From assembly GCF_001636615.1 (NCBI RefSeq), contig NZ_LGEK01000045.1, forward strand, positions 1 through 39,009: a stretch of 39,009 nucleotides of DNA, read 5' to 3'. The DNA is from Mucilaginibacter sp. L294 (GTDB taxonomy: Bacteria; Bacteroidota; Bacteroidia; Sphingobacteriales; Sphingobacteriaceae). Shown here piece after piece: positions 1-7,202 of this stretch (position 1 is its first letter; each line of letters opens with the position of its first letter). The notes beneath the pieces were generated by a model. It was given only the letters and a program-made list of their open reading frames with translations, did no database searches and had not been told where the DNA came from. A program made the translations under genes and the position numbers.

Positions 1-18
1 GTTATACGTGAATATAAC
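1..18. promoter_or_regulatory. Inverted repeat upstream of toxin-antitoxin genes
   Basis: The first 18 bases contain GTTATA and TATAAC separated by six bases, a perfect 6+6 inverted repeat about 50 bp ahead of the antitoxin start. Type II antitoxins commonly bind such palindromes to repress their own operon, so it may be the operator. This is inference: the contig starts here and no second copy is visible. Confidence 0.25.
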
Positions 19-66
19 CTATGTAATTGATTATATGTTCGAATATTTTTTCCTTAACTTTATATT

Positions 67-294
67 ATGACATTGATAGAGTTAAAAAAATCGATCCATA
101 AAAAGGTAGATGAGTTGGATGATGCTGATTTTTTGGAATTAGTAAATTCAATGATTGAAAATAAGGATAAAGTTTTTCAAATCCCAGAGGAACATCTTGC
201 GAGTATTAAACAAGGCATAAAAGATGTTGAAAATGGCGATTTTATAGAAATGGAAGAACTTGAAAAACGATATGAGAAGTGGTTAAAAGACTAA
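67..294 (+). CDS. Putative antitoxin of a type II toxin-antitoxin pair
   Basis: This 75-residue acidic protein is predicted mainly helical, with an N-terminal segment (MTLIELKKSIHKKV) and a C-terminal charged tail ending EKRYEKWLKD. Its size, charge and position directly before and overlapping a RelE/ParE-like gene match the small Bacteroidota antitoxins of the addiction-module component type. Such proteins wrap around the toxin through the C-terminal part and usually autorepress the operon. The gene shares 16 bases with the toxin, which implies translational coupling. No DNA-binding motif is obvious by eye, so the assignment rests mainly on context. Confidence 0.6.
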   Translation: MTLIELKKSIHKKVDELDDADFLELVNSMIENKDKVFQIPEEHLASIKQGIKDVENGDFIEMEELEKRYEKWLKD

Positions 295-563
295 TTGTTT
301 CCAAAAACGCATATATTCATATCGATAAAATTGTTGCGTTTAATGACCTGCGAAATCAATCATCAACATACTCGCGTAAATTTCTTAAAGCCTTATTTAA
401 GCAATTCAATCAAATCAAAAAGCAGCCTTTAATTGGAATTCATACTCAAAAAGAAAACATCTATTTGTTAGTTTGGGATAACTATTATATCTACTACATA
501 TTGTCAACCGATACAATACAGATCCAGGCTGTTTTTCATCAAAAAGAAAATATCATCCGCTAA
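279..563 (+). CDS. RelE/ParE-family toxin
   Basis: This 94-residue basic protein has the RelE/ParE layout: an N-terminal strand (VKRLIVSKNAY), two helices rich in Lys/Arg/Gln, then a beta-sheet core (NIYLLVWDNYYIYYIL) and a final strand TIQIQAVFHQKENI. RelE-type toxins cut mRNA in the ribosome and ParE-type toxins poison gyrase; the sequence alone does not separate the two. The start is GTG at 279, inside the end of the antitoxin gene. The stop at 561-563 lies one base from the stop of the convergent helicase gene. Confidence 0.68.
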   Translation: MVKRLIVSKNAYIHIDKIVAFNDLRNQSSTYSRKFLKALFKQFNQIKKQPLIGIHTQKENIYLLVWDNYYIYYILSTDTIQIQAVFHQKENIIR

Positions 564-564
564 A

Positions 565-1974
565 TTACCTTATCCACCAGTTATTTTCCAAGTGCAGGTG
601 CGTTCGTGCCCGCGTTATTGATGTATACCACCATTTACAAAGTTCCAGCCTGTCCATCCCATACATACTTTTCTCCAGGAATAAAAACACGTTATTCCAT
701 TCGCCGCCCTGGGCTTTGTGGCAGGTAACGGCATAACCATAGGTTGCTTTGAGGCAGCCCAAAAATTCATCCTGCCGCATGGCTTTGTTATATTCGGGCG
801 AGTTAGGCTCAATCTTTTTACCCTGCATCCTAAAACTAAAGTCAACCATCAGTTCTTTGCTCTGCTCTTCGGTAAGGTTTCCTTTAATATCATTCACCGC
901 ATCCAGGGAGAGCTGCAGGGTAAAATCTATTTCGGCCGATATAGGCCTTACTTTTACTTTCTGAAACTTCATCCCCACCTTGTTAACAATAGCCCCCAGT
1001 TCGCGTACCTCCACAAAATCACCGTTGGATAGTGGCACGGTGTAGTTGTTTTGGGTAACCAGTAGTATCTCGCCAATTTGTAATGGCTTGTAGGCATCGC
1101 CAAATAATTCGCGGCGCATATCGCGGTTTATTTTTTGCACGGTTTTATTGCTGCGGGCAATGGCCAGTGTTTCATTAGCGCCGTGTTCCCGGTAGTTTTT
1201 AAGGTATTGCGTAAACAGGTCGTCTGTGGTTTGATGGAGTTTTACATTGTTCAGGGATGATGCCGGTAATTTAGGGAAACGTTCCCAGGCATTTTGCTGG
1301 CTCATATCGCGCACAGCTGTCGCCAGTCTTAAAATATCATTGCCGGCGGTAACACGCTCTATTTTTTGCAACGTGTAGGTTACGGCTACCCGGTTTTGTT
1401 TGGCCAGCCAGGTCATATCTAACGCCGGACTACTATTTTGACCCACCGGCGGCAACTGGCATGGGTCGCCTACAAAAATGATCTTGTTGTTGCCCGCAAC
1501 TTTAAAAAAGTCGTCAAGCAGATTACCCGAACCAAAGTTTGTGAAGGATGCGTTTTTTGGCGCCTCGCACGATAGCATGGACGATTCATCAACAATATAA
1601 ACCCGCTTGTTTTCGTCTGTCGATCGCACCATAAATTCCAGGCTCATCTGGTTGCTGTTTTCGGCAGCCTTATCGTTCATGAAATGTTGTATGCCATCCA
1701 CTTTACTAAAATTGTAAAGCTCGCCGTGTACGGTTTTTGTTTCGTAACCGGTTTTGCCCTTTAAAACGGTAGCTGCCCTGCCTGTGGATGCCAGCATGCA
1801 AAATTCCTGCTCGGTATCAGTAAGCATTTTGGCCAGGCGCTGCATCAGGAAGGTTTTACCTGTACCCGCGTAGCCTTTCAGCACAAAAACATTGGTAGCT
1901 GGGTGCTCCAAAAACTTTTCAATTGCCTTAAAAGCTGCTTTTTGTTCTGTGTTTAAAGTAATCTCGGCCGACAT
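565..1974 (-). CDS. RecD/Dda-like SF1 DNA helicase
   Basis: The 469-residue protein has helicase superfamily 1B motifs in order: Walker A GYAGTGKT at about 34-41, the AST-GRAA segment (motif Ia region) at about 62-68, Walker B VDESSM at 128-133, motif III GDPCQLPPVG near 170, and C-terminal motifs TCHKAQGGEW and TSITRAR near 420 and 452. These fit a 5'-3' translocating RecD/Dda/Pif1-type helicase consisting of the motor core only. It is not RecD of a RecBCD complex, because no recB or recC is nearby. The likely role is DNA repair or conflict resolution. It is transcribed toward the toxin gene with a one-base gap between stop codons, so transcripts from the two loci must collide or overlap. 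Confidence 0.85.
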   Translation of the reverse strand: MSAEITLNTEQKAAFKAIEKFLEHPATNVFVLKGYAGTGKTFLMQRLAKMLTDTEQEFCMLASTGRAATVLKGKTGYETKTVHGELYNFSKVDGIQHFMNDKAAENSNQMSLEFMVRSTDENKRVYIVDESSMLSCEAPKNASFTNFGSGNLLDDFFKVAGNNKIIFVGDPCQLPPVGQNSSPALDMTWLAKQNRVAVTYTLQKIERVTAGNDILRLATAVRDMSQQNAWERFPKLPASSLNNVKLHQTTDDLFTQYLKNYREHGANETLAIARSNKTVQKINRDMRRELFGDAYKPLQIGEILLVTQNNYTVPLSNGDFVEVRELGAIVNKVGMKFQKVKVRPISAEIDFTLQLSLDAVNDIKGNLTEEQSKELMVDFSFRMQGKKIEPNSPEYNKAMRQDEFLGCLKATYGYAVTCHKAQGGEWNNVFLFLEKSMYGMDRLELCKWWYTSITRARTHLHLENNWWIR

Positions 1975-2031
1975 GCGCGCCTAAGGTATCGAAATTATAT
2001 AAAAGACTAAAAAAATTAGCAATAATAATTT

Positions 2032-2068
2032 ACTCACCCGGTCATTGTTTCGCTGGTCGGGGTGAGTT
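2032..2068 (-). terminator. Hairpin after trpC
   Basis: An imperfect long stem pairs ACTCACCC with GGGGTGAGT about 12 bp past the trpC stop. On the minus strand it is followed by an A/T-rich tail (AAATTATTATTG) and, further on, a T7 run. It probably ends the trp transcript before the helicase gene. The stem has mismatches and the U-tract is interrupted, so confidence is moderate. Confidence 0.45.
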
Positions 2069-2079
2069 AATTTGCGTAA

Positions 2080-2865
2080 TTACCTCAACCTCTTCACAAA
2101 TTCCCGCATAGCCGCGCCCGGGTCTTGCTGCTTCATAAAATTCTCGCCAATTAAAAAGCCGTTAAAGCCAACTGCTTTTAATTGTTTAATAGTTTCGGTA
2201 TCGCTGATAGCGCTTTCCGAAATCTTCATGAATTCATTAGGGATCTGGTCGACCAGTTTATAGGAGTTTTCTACCGACACGGTAAAATCGGCCAGGTTGC
2301 GGTTGTTTACACCTATGGCATCCAGGTTGGTATCTATGCTGCGTTCCAATTCTTCCAGATTGTGCACTTCTAAAAGCACATTCAGATCAAGACTTTTGGC
2401 AAGCGATGCCAGGTTTTTTATCTCGGCAGGCGTAAGTATTGCAGCAATCAGTAAAATAATATCCGCACCTAATGCTTTTGCCTCGATAACCTGGTACTCA
2501 TCTATCATAAAATCTTTACGAAGGATGGGGATATTGGTTGCCCTGCGCGCACGGGTAACATCCATTTTACGGCCCATAAAAAAGCCGTAATCGGTTAGTA
2601 CCGAGCATGCCGAAGCGCCTGCTGCCGCGTAATCTTTGGTAACATCTTTTACCAGCGCATCATCGTTAATGATTCCCTTTGATGGCGATTTACGCTTAAA
2701 TTCGGCTATGATGCCGGTACGATCAGGCGCCAGCAAAAAATCTTTAAAAGAGTAGGTTTCCCGGTGGAAATATTCAGATTCCTCCAATTGGGTGTATGTG
2801 GTGCGCACCTTATCCCGTTCAACTTCCTTTTTTTTATGGGCAACTATTTTATCGAGTATGGTCAT
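2080..2865 (-). CDS. trpC: Indole-3-glycerol phosphate synthase (TrpC)
   Basis: This 261-residue enzyme is of normal length. It converts 1-(2-carboxyphenylamino)-1-deoxyribulose 5-phosphate to indole-3-glycerol phosphate, the fourth step after chorismate in tryptophan synthesis, in the cytoplasm. Diagnostic segments of the TIM barrel are visible: FKRKSPSKG (catalytic Lys region), ILRKDFMIDEYQV, LLEVHN, GVNNRNL, ISESAIS and FLIGENFM at the phosphate-binding end. It is the last gene of the trpE-trpG-trpC group. TrpD, which makes the precursor of its substrate, is not next to it; a repeat (R3) fills the gap to trpG instead. Confidence 0.97.
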   Translation of the reverse strand: MTILDKIVAHKKKEVERDKVRTTYTQLEESEYFHRETYSFKDFLLAPDRTGIIAEFKRKSPSKGIINDDALVKDVTKDYAAAGASACSVLTDYGFFMGRKMDVTRARRATNIPILRKDFMIDEYQVIEAKALGADIILLIAAILTPAEIKNLASLAKSLDLNVLLEVHNLEELERSIDTNLDAIGVNNRNLADFTVSVENSYKLVDQIPNEFMKISESAISDTETIKQLKAVGFNGFLIGENFMKQQDPGAAMREFVKRLR

Positions 2866-2875
2866 GATTCCTTTG

Positions 2876-2958
2876 TTGTCATGCTGAGCGATAGCGAAGT
2901 ATCTAATAGCCGATAGAATAGTTCGCGAGTAGATCCTTCACTACGTTCAGGATGACAA
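2876..2958. repeat. R3 palindromic doublet, copy 1 (trpG-trpC gap)
   Basis: Two head-to-head hairpin arms are separated by about 30 bp. The left arm begins TGTCATGCTGAGCGATAGCG; the right arm, read on the minus strand, begins TGTCATCCTGAACGTAGTGA. Each arm pairs with itself (ATGCT with AGTAT, imperfectly; ATCCT with AGGAT, perfectly), around a shared GA-CG-TAG-GA loop core. The second copy is at 32513-32610. The element fills nearly the whole space between trpG and trpC inside one operon, so it is transcribed and may act as an mRNA hairpin. Confidence 0.85.
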
Positions 2959-2977
2959 ATCTAATTAAATTTAAAAC

Positions 2978-3589
2978 TTACGCCTTCAACCAGTTCTGCA
3001 TCATTTCTTTACCGTACTCCGTCAGTACCGATTCGGGGTGGAACTGTACACCACGAACATTATATTCCTTATGTCTTAAAGCCATAACCGAGCCATCTTC
3101 TTCATCAATGGCGGTAACCTCTAATATGGCGGGCAGGTCTTTCTCTACCACCCAGGAGTGGTACCTACCAACCTTAAAAGTATCAGGCAAGCCGGCAAAA
3201 AGCGGTTCACTGGTATCTGTTACTTTAATGGGTGTGGCAATACCATGCATTGGCTGTGGCAGGTTATAAAGCTTGCCACCAAATACCTCGGCAATAGCCT
3301 GCTGGCCAAGGCAAACACCAAACATACTTTTTGTCGGCGCGTATTTTTCTATCACCTGCAAAAGCAAACCTGCTTCTGATGGTATCCCCGGCCCGGGCGA
3401 CAGGATGATATGACTAAAAGCGTCCACATCTTCTATCTTAAACTGATCGTTCCTCCAAACCTCGCATTGCAAACCTAACTCGTTTACCAAATGCACCAGG
3501 TTATAGGTGAAAGAATCGTAATTGTCTATTATTAGGATACCCCCCAGCCTCCTGAAGGGGGAGCTTTTTGTATTTGTATTTTCGTTCAT
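2978..3589 (-). CDS. trpG: Anthranilate synthase glutamine amidotransferase subunit (TrpG)
   Basis: This class I glutamine amidotransferase supplies ammonia to TrpE for anthranilate formation from chorismate. The length is 203 residues. Landmarks are LIIDNYDSFTYNLVH at the usual N-terminus, SPGPGIP (oxyanion region), the catalytic Cys93 in FGVCLGQQA, and GVQFHPES carrying the His/Glu of the triad. Similar proteins also serve as PabA; the trpE neighbour favours TrpG. The first 17 residues precede the normal family start and are not family sequence. Residues SSPFRRLGG are encoded by an arm of an R1 palindromic repeat, and the ATG lies in the spacer of that doublet. No in-frame start codon remains at the expected native position, so this extended start appears real. 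Confidence 0.95.
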   Translation of the reverse strand: MNENTNTKSSPFRRLGGILIIDNYDSFTYNLVHLVNELGLQCEVWRNDQFKIEDVDAFSHIILSPGPGIPSEAGLLLQVIEKYAPTKSMFGVCLGQQAIAEVFGGKLYNLPQPMHGIATPIKVTDTSEPLFAGLPDTFKVGRYHSWVVEKDLPAILEVTAIDEEDGSVMALRHKEYNVRGVQFHPESVLTEYGKEMMQNWLKA

Positions 3590-3647
3590 TATAATCTTTT
3601 CAAATATGATGTTAAACTCCGGTTCCCCCTTCAGGGGGTTAGGGGGT
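3539..3647. repeat. R1 palindromic doublet, copy 1 (trpE-trpG junction)
   Basis: Arm 1 (3539-3564) has ACCCCCC, then the near-palindrome CCTCCTGAAGGGGG and AGC. Arm 2 (3622-3647) is its inverted partner with CCCCCTTCAGGGGG and then TTAGGGGG. The arms face each other across about 57 bp, and that spacer holds the trpG start codon. Arm 2 touches the trpE stop codon. The same architecture recurs at 35452-35524 and 38691-38771. Confidence 0.88.
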
Positions 3648-5056
3648 TAAAGCTCTTCTGCCAACTCTATCGCTTTGCGTAGTGCGGCAATTTTATTATC
3701 CACTTCTTTCAATTCGCTTTCGGCAATTGAGCCGGCTACTATGCCCGCGCCTGCCTGGTAGTGCAGTGTATTGTTCTTACTGAGGAACGAGCGGATCATG
3801 ATGGCGTGGTTAAAATCGCCGTTGAAACCGAAGAAGCCTATGGCGCCGCTGTAAAAGCTGCGTTTACTTTTTTCGTTCTCGTCAATAATCTCCATAGCCC
3901 TATATTTTGGCGCGCCACTCAGCGTGCCTGCCGGGAAGGTATCTGCCACAATTTTGAATGATGATGTACCTGGTTTTAATTTACCACTTACATGCGATAC
4001 CAGGTGGATGAGATGCGAATAATACTGTACCTCTTTAAACGCGTTTACCGTTACCTGCTCGCAATGGCGGCTCAGGTCGTTACGGGCAAGATCTACCAGC
4101 ATCACGTGCTCGGCCGATTCTTTGGGATCGTTCTCCAGCTGGCGGGCAATTTCGGCATCCTTTTCATCGTCGCCGCTGCGTTTAAAGGTGCCGGCAATCG
4201 GGAAGATGCTGGCCACCCTGTTTTTAATGGTGATCTGTGCCTCGGGCGATGAACCAAAGATCCGGAAATCGCCATAATCAAAATAGAACAGATATGGTGA
4301 TGGGTTGATAGAGCGCAACGCCCTGTACACATTAAACTCATCCCCTAAAAACGTTCTCGAAAAAGCCCTCGATGGTACTATCTGGAAAACGTCACCACGG
4401 TAAATGTGCGTTTTCATCTTCTCCACAATGGCGATGAACTCCTCATTAGTGAGGTTTGATTTTTCAGCATCGTTGCTTTTAAAACTGTATTCGGGGAAGT
4501 TTTTGTTCTTGATCAGATCTTCAATTTTTTCTAAACCATTGGTTTGAGGCTGCCCTTCTACCTGGTTATGGAAAATATAAAGCTCATTTTTAAAATGATC
4601 TATAGCGATGATGTAGCTGTAAATATGATACTGCATCACCGGGATCTTGCGCGTGGTATCCGTACTTTCTTTTAAGCGGATGGTTTCGAAATGCTCAACC
4701 GCCTCGTGGGTAAAGTAGCCAAACAACCCGTTCGACAGAATTTTGGAGTTATTAGCCTCTACCTCAAAACGAGCGGTAAAATTATTTATCTCGTAGGTTA
4801 TATCGAACTCGCCGGGGTTGCTTACCTCTTCGGTACCATCGGGGAATTTCTTTTTTAGCGTACCGTTATCAAGCACCAGGCCACTAATGGGGGCGCAGCA
4901 AACAAAGCTCAGGCTGTTTTCGCGGCTATGGTAATCCGAGCTTTCCAACAGTAGCGAATTGGGGAAGACATCCCTTAGGCGCAGGTAAATGCTTACCGGC
5001 GTGGTGGTATCGGCAAGTAGCTTTTTTTGAGTGGTTGTAATTTTATATATTTTCAT
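3647..5056 (-). CDS. trpE: Anthranilate synthase component I (TrpE)
   Basis: The 469-residue chorismate-binding enzyme makes anthranilate with TrpG and is the committed step of tryptophan synthesis. The N-terminal LLESSD segment (about residues 35-40) matches the LLES feedback-inhibition site for tryptophan. The catalytic C-terminal part shows SSPEAQI, PIAGTFKRS, LENDPKESAEHVMLVDLARND, FPAGTLSGAPK and QAGAGIVAGS, all typical of TrpE and not of PabB-only forms. It is the first structural gene of the operon, about 100 bp after the leader-peptide stop and about 30 bp after the attenuator hairpin. The TAA stop abuts an R1 repeat arm. Confidence 0.97.
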   Translation of the reverse strand: MKIYKITTTQKKLLADTTTPVSIYLRLRDVFPNSLLLESSDYHSRENSLSFVCCAPISGLVLDNGTLKKKFPDGTEEVSNPGEFDITYEINNFTARFEVEANNSKILSNGLFGYFTHEAVEHFETIRLKESTDTTRKIPVMQYHIYSYIIAIDHFKNELYIFHNQVEGQPQTNGLEKIEDLIKNKNFPEYSFKSNDAEKSNLTNEEFIAIVEKMKTHIYRGDVFQIVPSRAFSRTFLGDEFNVYRALRSINPSPYLFYFDYGDFRIFGSSPEAQITIKNRVASIFPIAGTFKRSGDDEKDAEIARQLENDPKESAEHVMLVDLARNDLSRHCEQVTVNAFKEVQYYSHLIHLVSHVSGKLKPGTSSFKIVADTFPAGTLSGAPKYRAMEIIDENEKSKRSFYSGAIGFFGFNGDFNHAIMIRSFLSKNNTLHYQAGAGIVAGSIAESELKEVDNKIAALRKAIELAEEL

Positions 5057-5083
5057 TAGTGGTTATCTCAGAGTGCATTAAAC

Positions 5084-5118
5084 AAAAAAACCCGGCGAAT
5101 TGAGCGTTCGCCGGGTTT
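5084..5118 (-). terminator. trp attenuator terminator hairpin
   Basis: A perfect 12-bp stem (5088-5099 with 5107-5118, containing CCCGGCGAA and TTCGCCGGG) with a 7-base loop is followed on the minus strand by seven T. It sits between the Trp-rich leader peptide and trpE, where a terminator only makes sense as an attenuator. Its 5' strand contains CCGGC. This can pair instead with GCCGG in the last codons of the leader peptide (5163-5167), giving a candidate antiterminator. Confidence 0.85.
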
Positions 5119-5158
5119 CAAATTAGGTTTACATTTGATTAGTACTGCATATCAAAAA

Positions 5159-5221
5159 CTATCCGGCCTGCCATGTTTTCACATAGTGCCACCAATTGGT
5201 ATTAAGGATAGTTGTTTTCAT
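5159..5221 (-). CDS. trpL: trp operon leader peptide (TrpL)
   Basis: This 20-codon reading frame starts with ATG at 5221 and ends with TAG at 5161-5159. It encodes a peptide with tandem Trp at residues 10-11 and a third Trp at 17 (segment NWWHYVKTWQAG). Three Trp in 20 residues, directly upstream of an intrinsic terminator and trpE, is the classic design of ribosome-mediated attenuation. If the ribosome stalls at Trp10-11, GCCGG in codons 19-20 is free to pair with the terminator stem. If the ribosome reaches the stop codon it covers that segment and the terminator forms. The peptide itself needs no function. The mechanism is inferred from sequence. Confidence 0.85.
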   Translation of the reverse strand: MKTTILNTNWWHYVKTWQAG

Positions 5222-5231
5222 ATCGTGGCAA

Positions 5232-5261
5232 CAAATTTATATAAAAAATTGAATTATCAAA
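5232..5261 (-). promoter_or_regulatory. trp operon promoter (Bacteroidota type)
   Basis: On the minus strand a -7 box TAAATTTG (5239-5232; consensus TAnnTTTG) lies 18 bp after a -33 TTTG (5261-5258). Both sequence and spacing match the Bacteroidota sigma-A promoter. Transcription would start near 5226, leaving only a few bases before the leader-peptide ATG. That fits a short attenuator leader and the absence of a Shine-Dalgarno sequence. Confidence 0.65.
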
Positions 5262-5277
5262 TTTTTTGTCGACTTTT

Positions 5278-5724
5278 TTAGTGGGATATCCCAAAAAAAG
5301 CTCTTTTACTCTGAATTATGGCTACCGCGATAACCACTAAAGCCAAAATATAGAAGATAGCGATGGTTCTGTGCTTGCCTTCCGGTAGTACAATTTTTTT
5401 TGATTTGCTATGGCCAATGGTTATTAAAACAATGGCAAACAGCATCATAGCAATGTGCTCAACCGTCCAGTAGCGGGCTTCGGCATCTTTCATTACACCG
5501 CCGCCAAACCTTACAAACGGGCTTAAAAAGTAAAGCACCAGCCCCAGCAAAAATTGGGTATGGGCTGATATCAGTGCAAATAAATTAATTTTACGGTTAC
5601 CCTCGGTATATGGTTTTTTGCCAAGCCAGCCAGCTAATGATTGAAATATGGCCAGTAAAACCAGGATGATAACAATGTACCTGAAACCCGAGTGGAAGTA
5701 CTTGAAAAAGCTATAAGCGTTCAT
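5278..5724 (-). CDS. Small four-helix membrane protein, unknown function
   Basis: This 148-residue protein has four predicted membrane helices: about 14-33 (YIVIILVLLAIFQSLAGWL), 47-68 (FALISAHTQFLLGLVLYFLSPF), 85-103 (VEHIAMMLFAIVLITIGHS) and 118-138 (TIAIFYILALVVIAVAIIQ). His11, His55, His88 and His101 lie near or within helices, a pattern that could bind heme in cytochrome b-like four-helix proteins; this is only suggestive. It lies upstream of the trp promoter on the same strand, 56 bp before the leader peptide, and is probably a separate unit. No function is claimed. Confidence 0.75.
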   Translation of the reverse strand: MNAYSFFKYFHSGFRYIVIILVLLAIFQSLAGWLGKKPYTEGNRKINLFALISAHTQFLLGLVLYFLSPFVRFGGGVMKDAEARYWTVEHIAMMLFAIVLITIGHSKSKKIVLPEGKHRTIAIFYILALVVIAVAIIQSKRAFFGISH

Positions 5725-5787
5725 GCGTTAAAATTTGACCCGAATATACAGATAAAAGTTTTTCAATTTAACAGATGCGTTGGCGAT

Positions 5788-5892
5788 TTTAACCACAGAG
5801 GGCGCAGAGAAAAAAGCACAGAGAACTCAAAGTCGCCATGCTTTAAAATCTTTGTGCACTCTGTGAAAACCTCCGTATCCTTTGTGGTTAAA
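5788..5892. repeat. R4 palindromic doublet, copy 1
   Basis: This roughly 105-bp element starts TTTAACCACAGAG and ends CTTTGTGGTTAAA, so its ends are inverted repeats. The interior is made of degenerate AAGCACAGAG / CACTCTGTGAAA type units. A second copy of the same size and layout is at 32404-32501. It lies three bases from the anmK stop codon, in the space before the small membrane-protein gene. Confidence 0.8.
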
Positions 5893-5895
5893 TAA

Positions 5896-7089
5896 TCAAA
5901 CAGGAAAACTAAACTTCCCCATCAGCACAGACGGGTTATCCCCAATTTTAACCGGCTCGCCGCATAGTGCTTCATTGCCAAGCAGAGCAAATAATATGGC
6001 TTCCTTTGCATCGGGGTTTATCCCCAGTTCTGCAGTGTTGGCTATTACAGCCTCGGGCAACGCATTGCTAATATAATCTATTACATAAGGGTTTCTCGCC
6101 CCTCCGCCGCTTACAAATACTTTAAGCCCCGGTATATTAAAATGTGTTTTGATGAAATTGCTAATGGTGCGGCCGGTAAAAGCGCTTAACGTTGCCACCA
6201 GATCAGTTTTATTGATGTTGAAGCTGCGCGATGTTTGCTGCGCATTGGCTACAAACTCCAGGTTAAACAACTCGGGGCCGGTAGTTTTGGGTAGGGTTTC
6301 GTTAAAAAACGGGTGGTGCAACAGGTCGTCTAATAAGGTTTCATCAACCGTACCCGCATTGGCTATTGCAGAATCTTCATCATATGGTTTATTAAAATAT
6401 TGGCGACAGGCGGCATCTATTAAAGTATTGCCGGGGCCAATATCGGTGCATAAAACCTTTGAGGTATCGCCATCTGCCGGCAGGTACGTAAGGTTGGCTA
6501 TGCCGCCAATGTTTAATAATACCCGTTCCTCACCGGCTTTACTACCCAATAATACATCGCCATATAAAGCTAAGGGTGCGCCCTCGCCGCCCGCGGCAAT
6601 ATGCTTTTGGCGAAAGTCGCTTATGGTTAAAATACCTGTTTTCACCGCAATGTGGTCGCCATCGCCAATTTGCAGGGTGGCATTGCCATAACCGGGCTGT
6701 TTATGCTGATGTTTTGGCGCATGGTATATGGTTTGGCCATGGCTGGCAATAAAATCAACCTCGGCGGGGTTGATATTCCATTGCGCTAAGGCCTGTAATA
6801 TCAGTTCCGCATGGAATGTGCCGATGTAAGCATTCAGCAAACAAACCTTTTCCAGGTCGGTCTGCCTTTTGGCAAAAACCTGTTGCACTTCCTGTTTAAA
6901 ATGATCATCATAGGGGATGGTAATAAATTGCAATAACTCAAAATTTGTATCAGTACCATTCCCGTTGAATTTGCATAGGGCAATATCAAGGCCGTCTAAA
7001 GAGGTGCCCGACATAAGGCCGATGCCCAGCTTTTGTTCTTTTTGGGCGATAGTAAATAGTTTCTGCAGGTTTTTGTTGAGTGCGGGCAT
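5896..7089 (-). CDS. anmK: Anhydro-N-acetylmuramic acid kinase (AnmK)
   Basis: The 397-residue cytosolic sugar kinase phosphorylates and opens 1,6-anhydro-MurNAc to MurNAc-6-phosphate during recycling of peptidoglycan turnover products. Visible signatures are LMSGTSLDGLDIA near the N-terminus, FIASHGQTIYH, GDGDHIA, LNIGGIANLTYLP, CTDIGPGNTLID, TTGPELFN and the C-terminal VSGGGARNP of the ATPase fold. Length and order fit the family. It is divergent from the NagB-LmbE fusion, which acts further along the same amino-sugar route. MurQ, which would act next, is not in the window. Confidence 0.95.
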   Translation of the reverse strand: MPALNKNLQKLFTIAQKEQKLGIGLMSGTSLDGLDIALCKFNGNGTDTNFELLQFITIPYDDHFKQEVQQVFAKRQTDLEKVCLLNAYIGTFHAELILQALAQWNINPAEVDFIASHGQTIYHAPKHQHKQPGYGNATLQIGDGDHIAVKTGILTISDFRQKHIAAGGEGAPLALYGDVLLGSKAGEERVLLNIGGIANLTYLPADGDTSKVLCTDIGPGNTLIDAACRQYFNKPYDEDSAIANAGTVDETLLDDLLHHPFFNETLPKTTGPELFNLEFVANAQQTSRSFNINKTDLVATLSAFTGRTISNFIKTHFNIPGLKVFVSGGGARNPYVIDYISNALPEAVIANTAELGINPDAKEAILFALLGNEALCGEPVKIGDNPSVLMGKFSFPV

Positions 7090-7158
7090 GCGCTAATTTA
7101 CCTGTTTTGCCCGCTTCACAAAAGATAAATTTAAACCGCCTGTATATATATAATCTGA

Positions 7159-7166
7159 TATATTTG
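7159..7166 (+). promoter_or_regulatory. -7 promoter box for the nagB-LmbE gene
   Basis: TATATTTG matches the TAnnTTTG consensus 37 bp ahead of the chosen ATG at 7203. No clear -33 TTG is seen at the right distance. The box also argues against an in-frame ATG at 7080 as the true start, because that codon would lie upstream of the promoter. Confidence 0.4.
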
Positions 7167-7202
7167 TTTAGAAGCATTGTAACCAATTACAACCTTAAGC
7201 CC

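Noticed and set aside
6149..6691. 180-codon frame antisense to anmK
   Set aside because: It is a shadow of the anmK frame, with no motif and no promoter.
7080..7202. N-terminal extension of the nagB-LmbE frame from ATG at 7080
   Set aside because: The added residues are not family sequence, overlap the anmK start region, and precede the -7 box at 7159.
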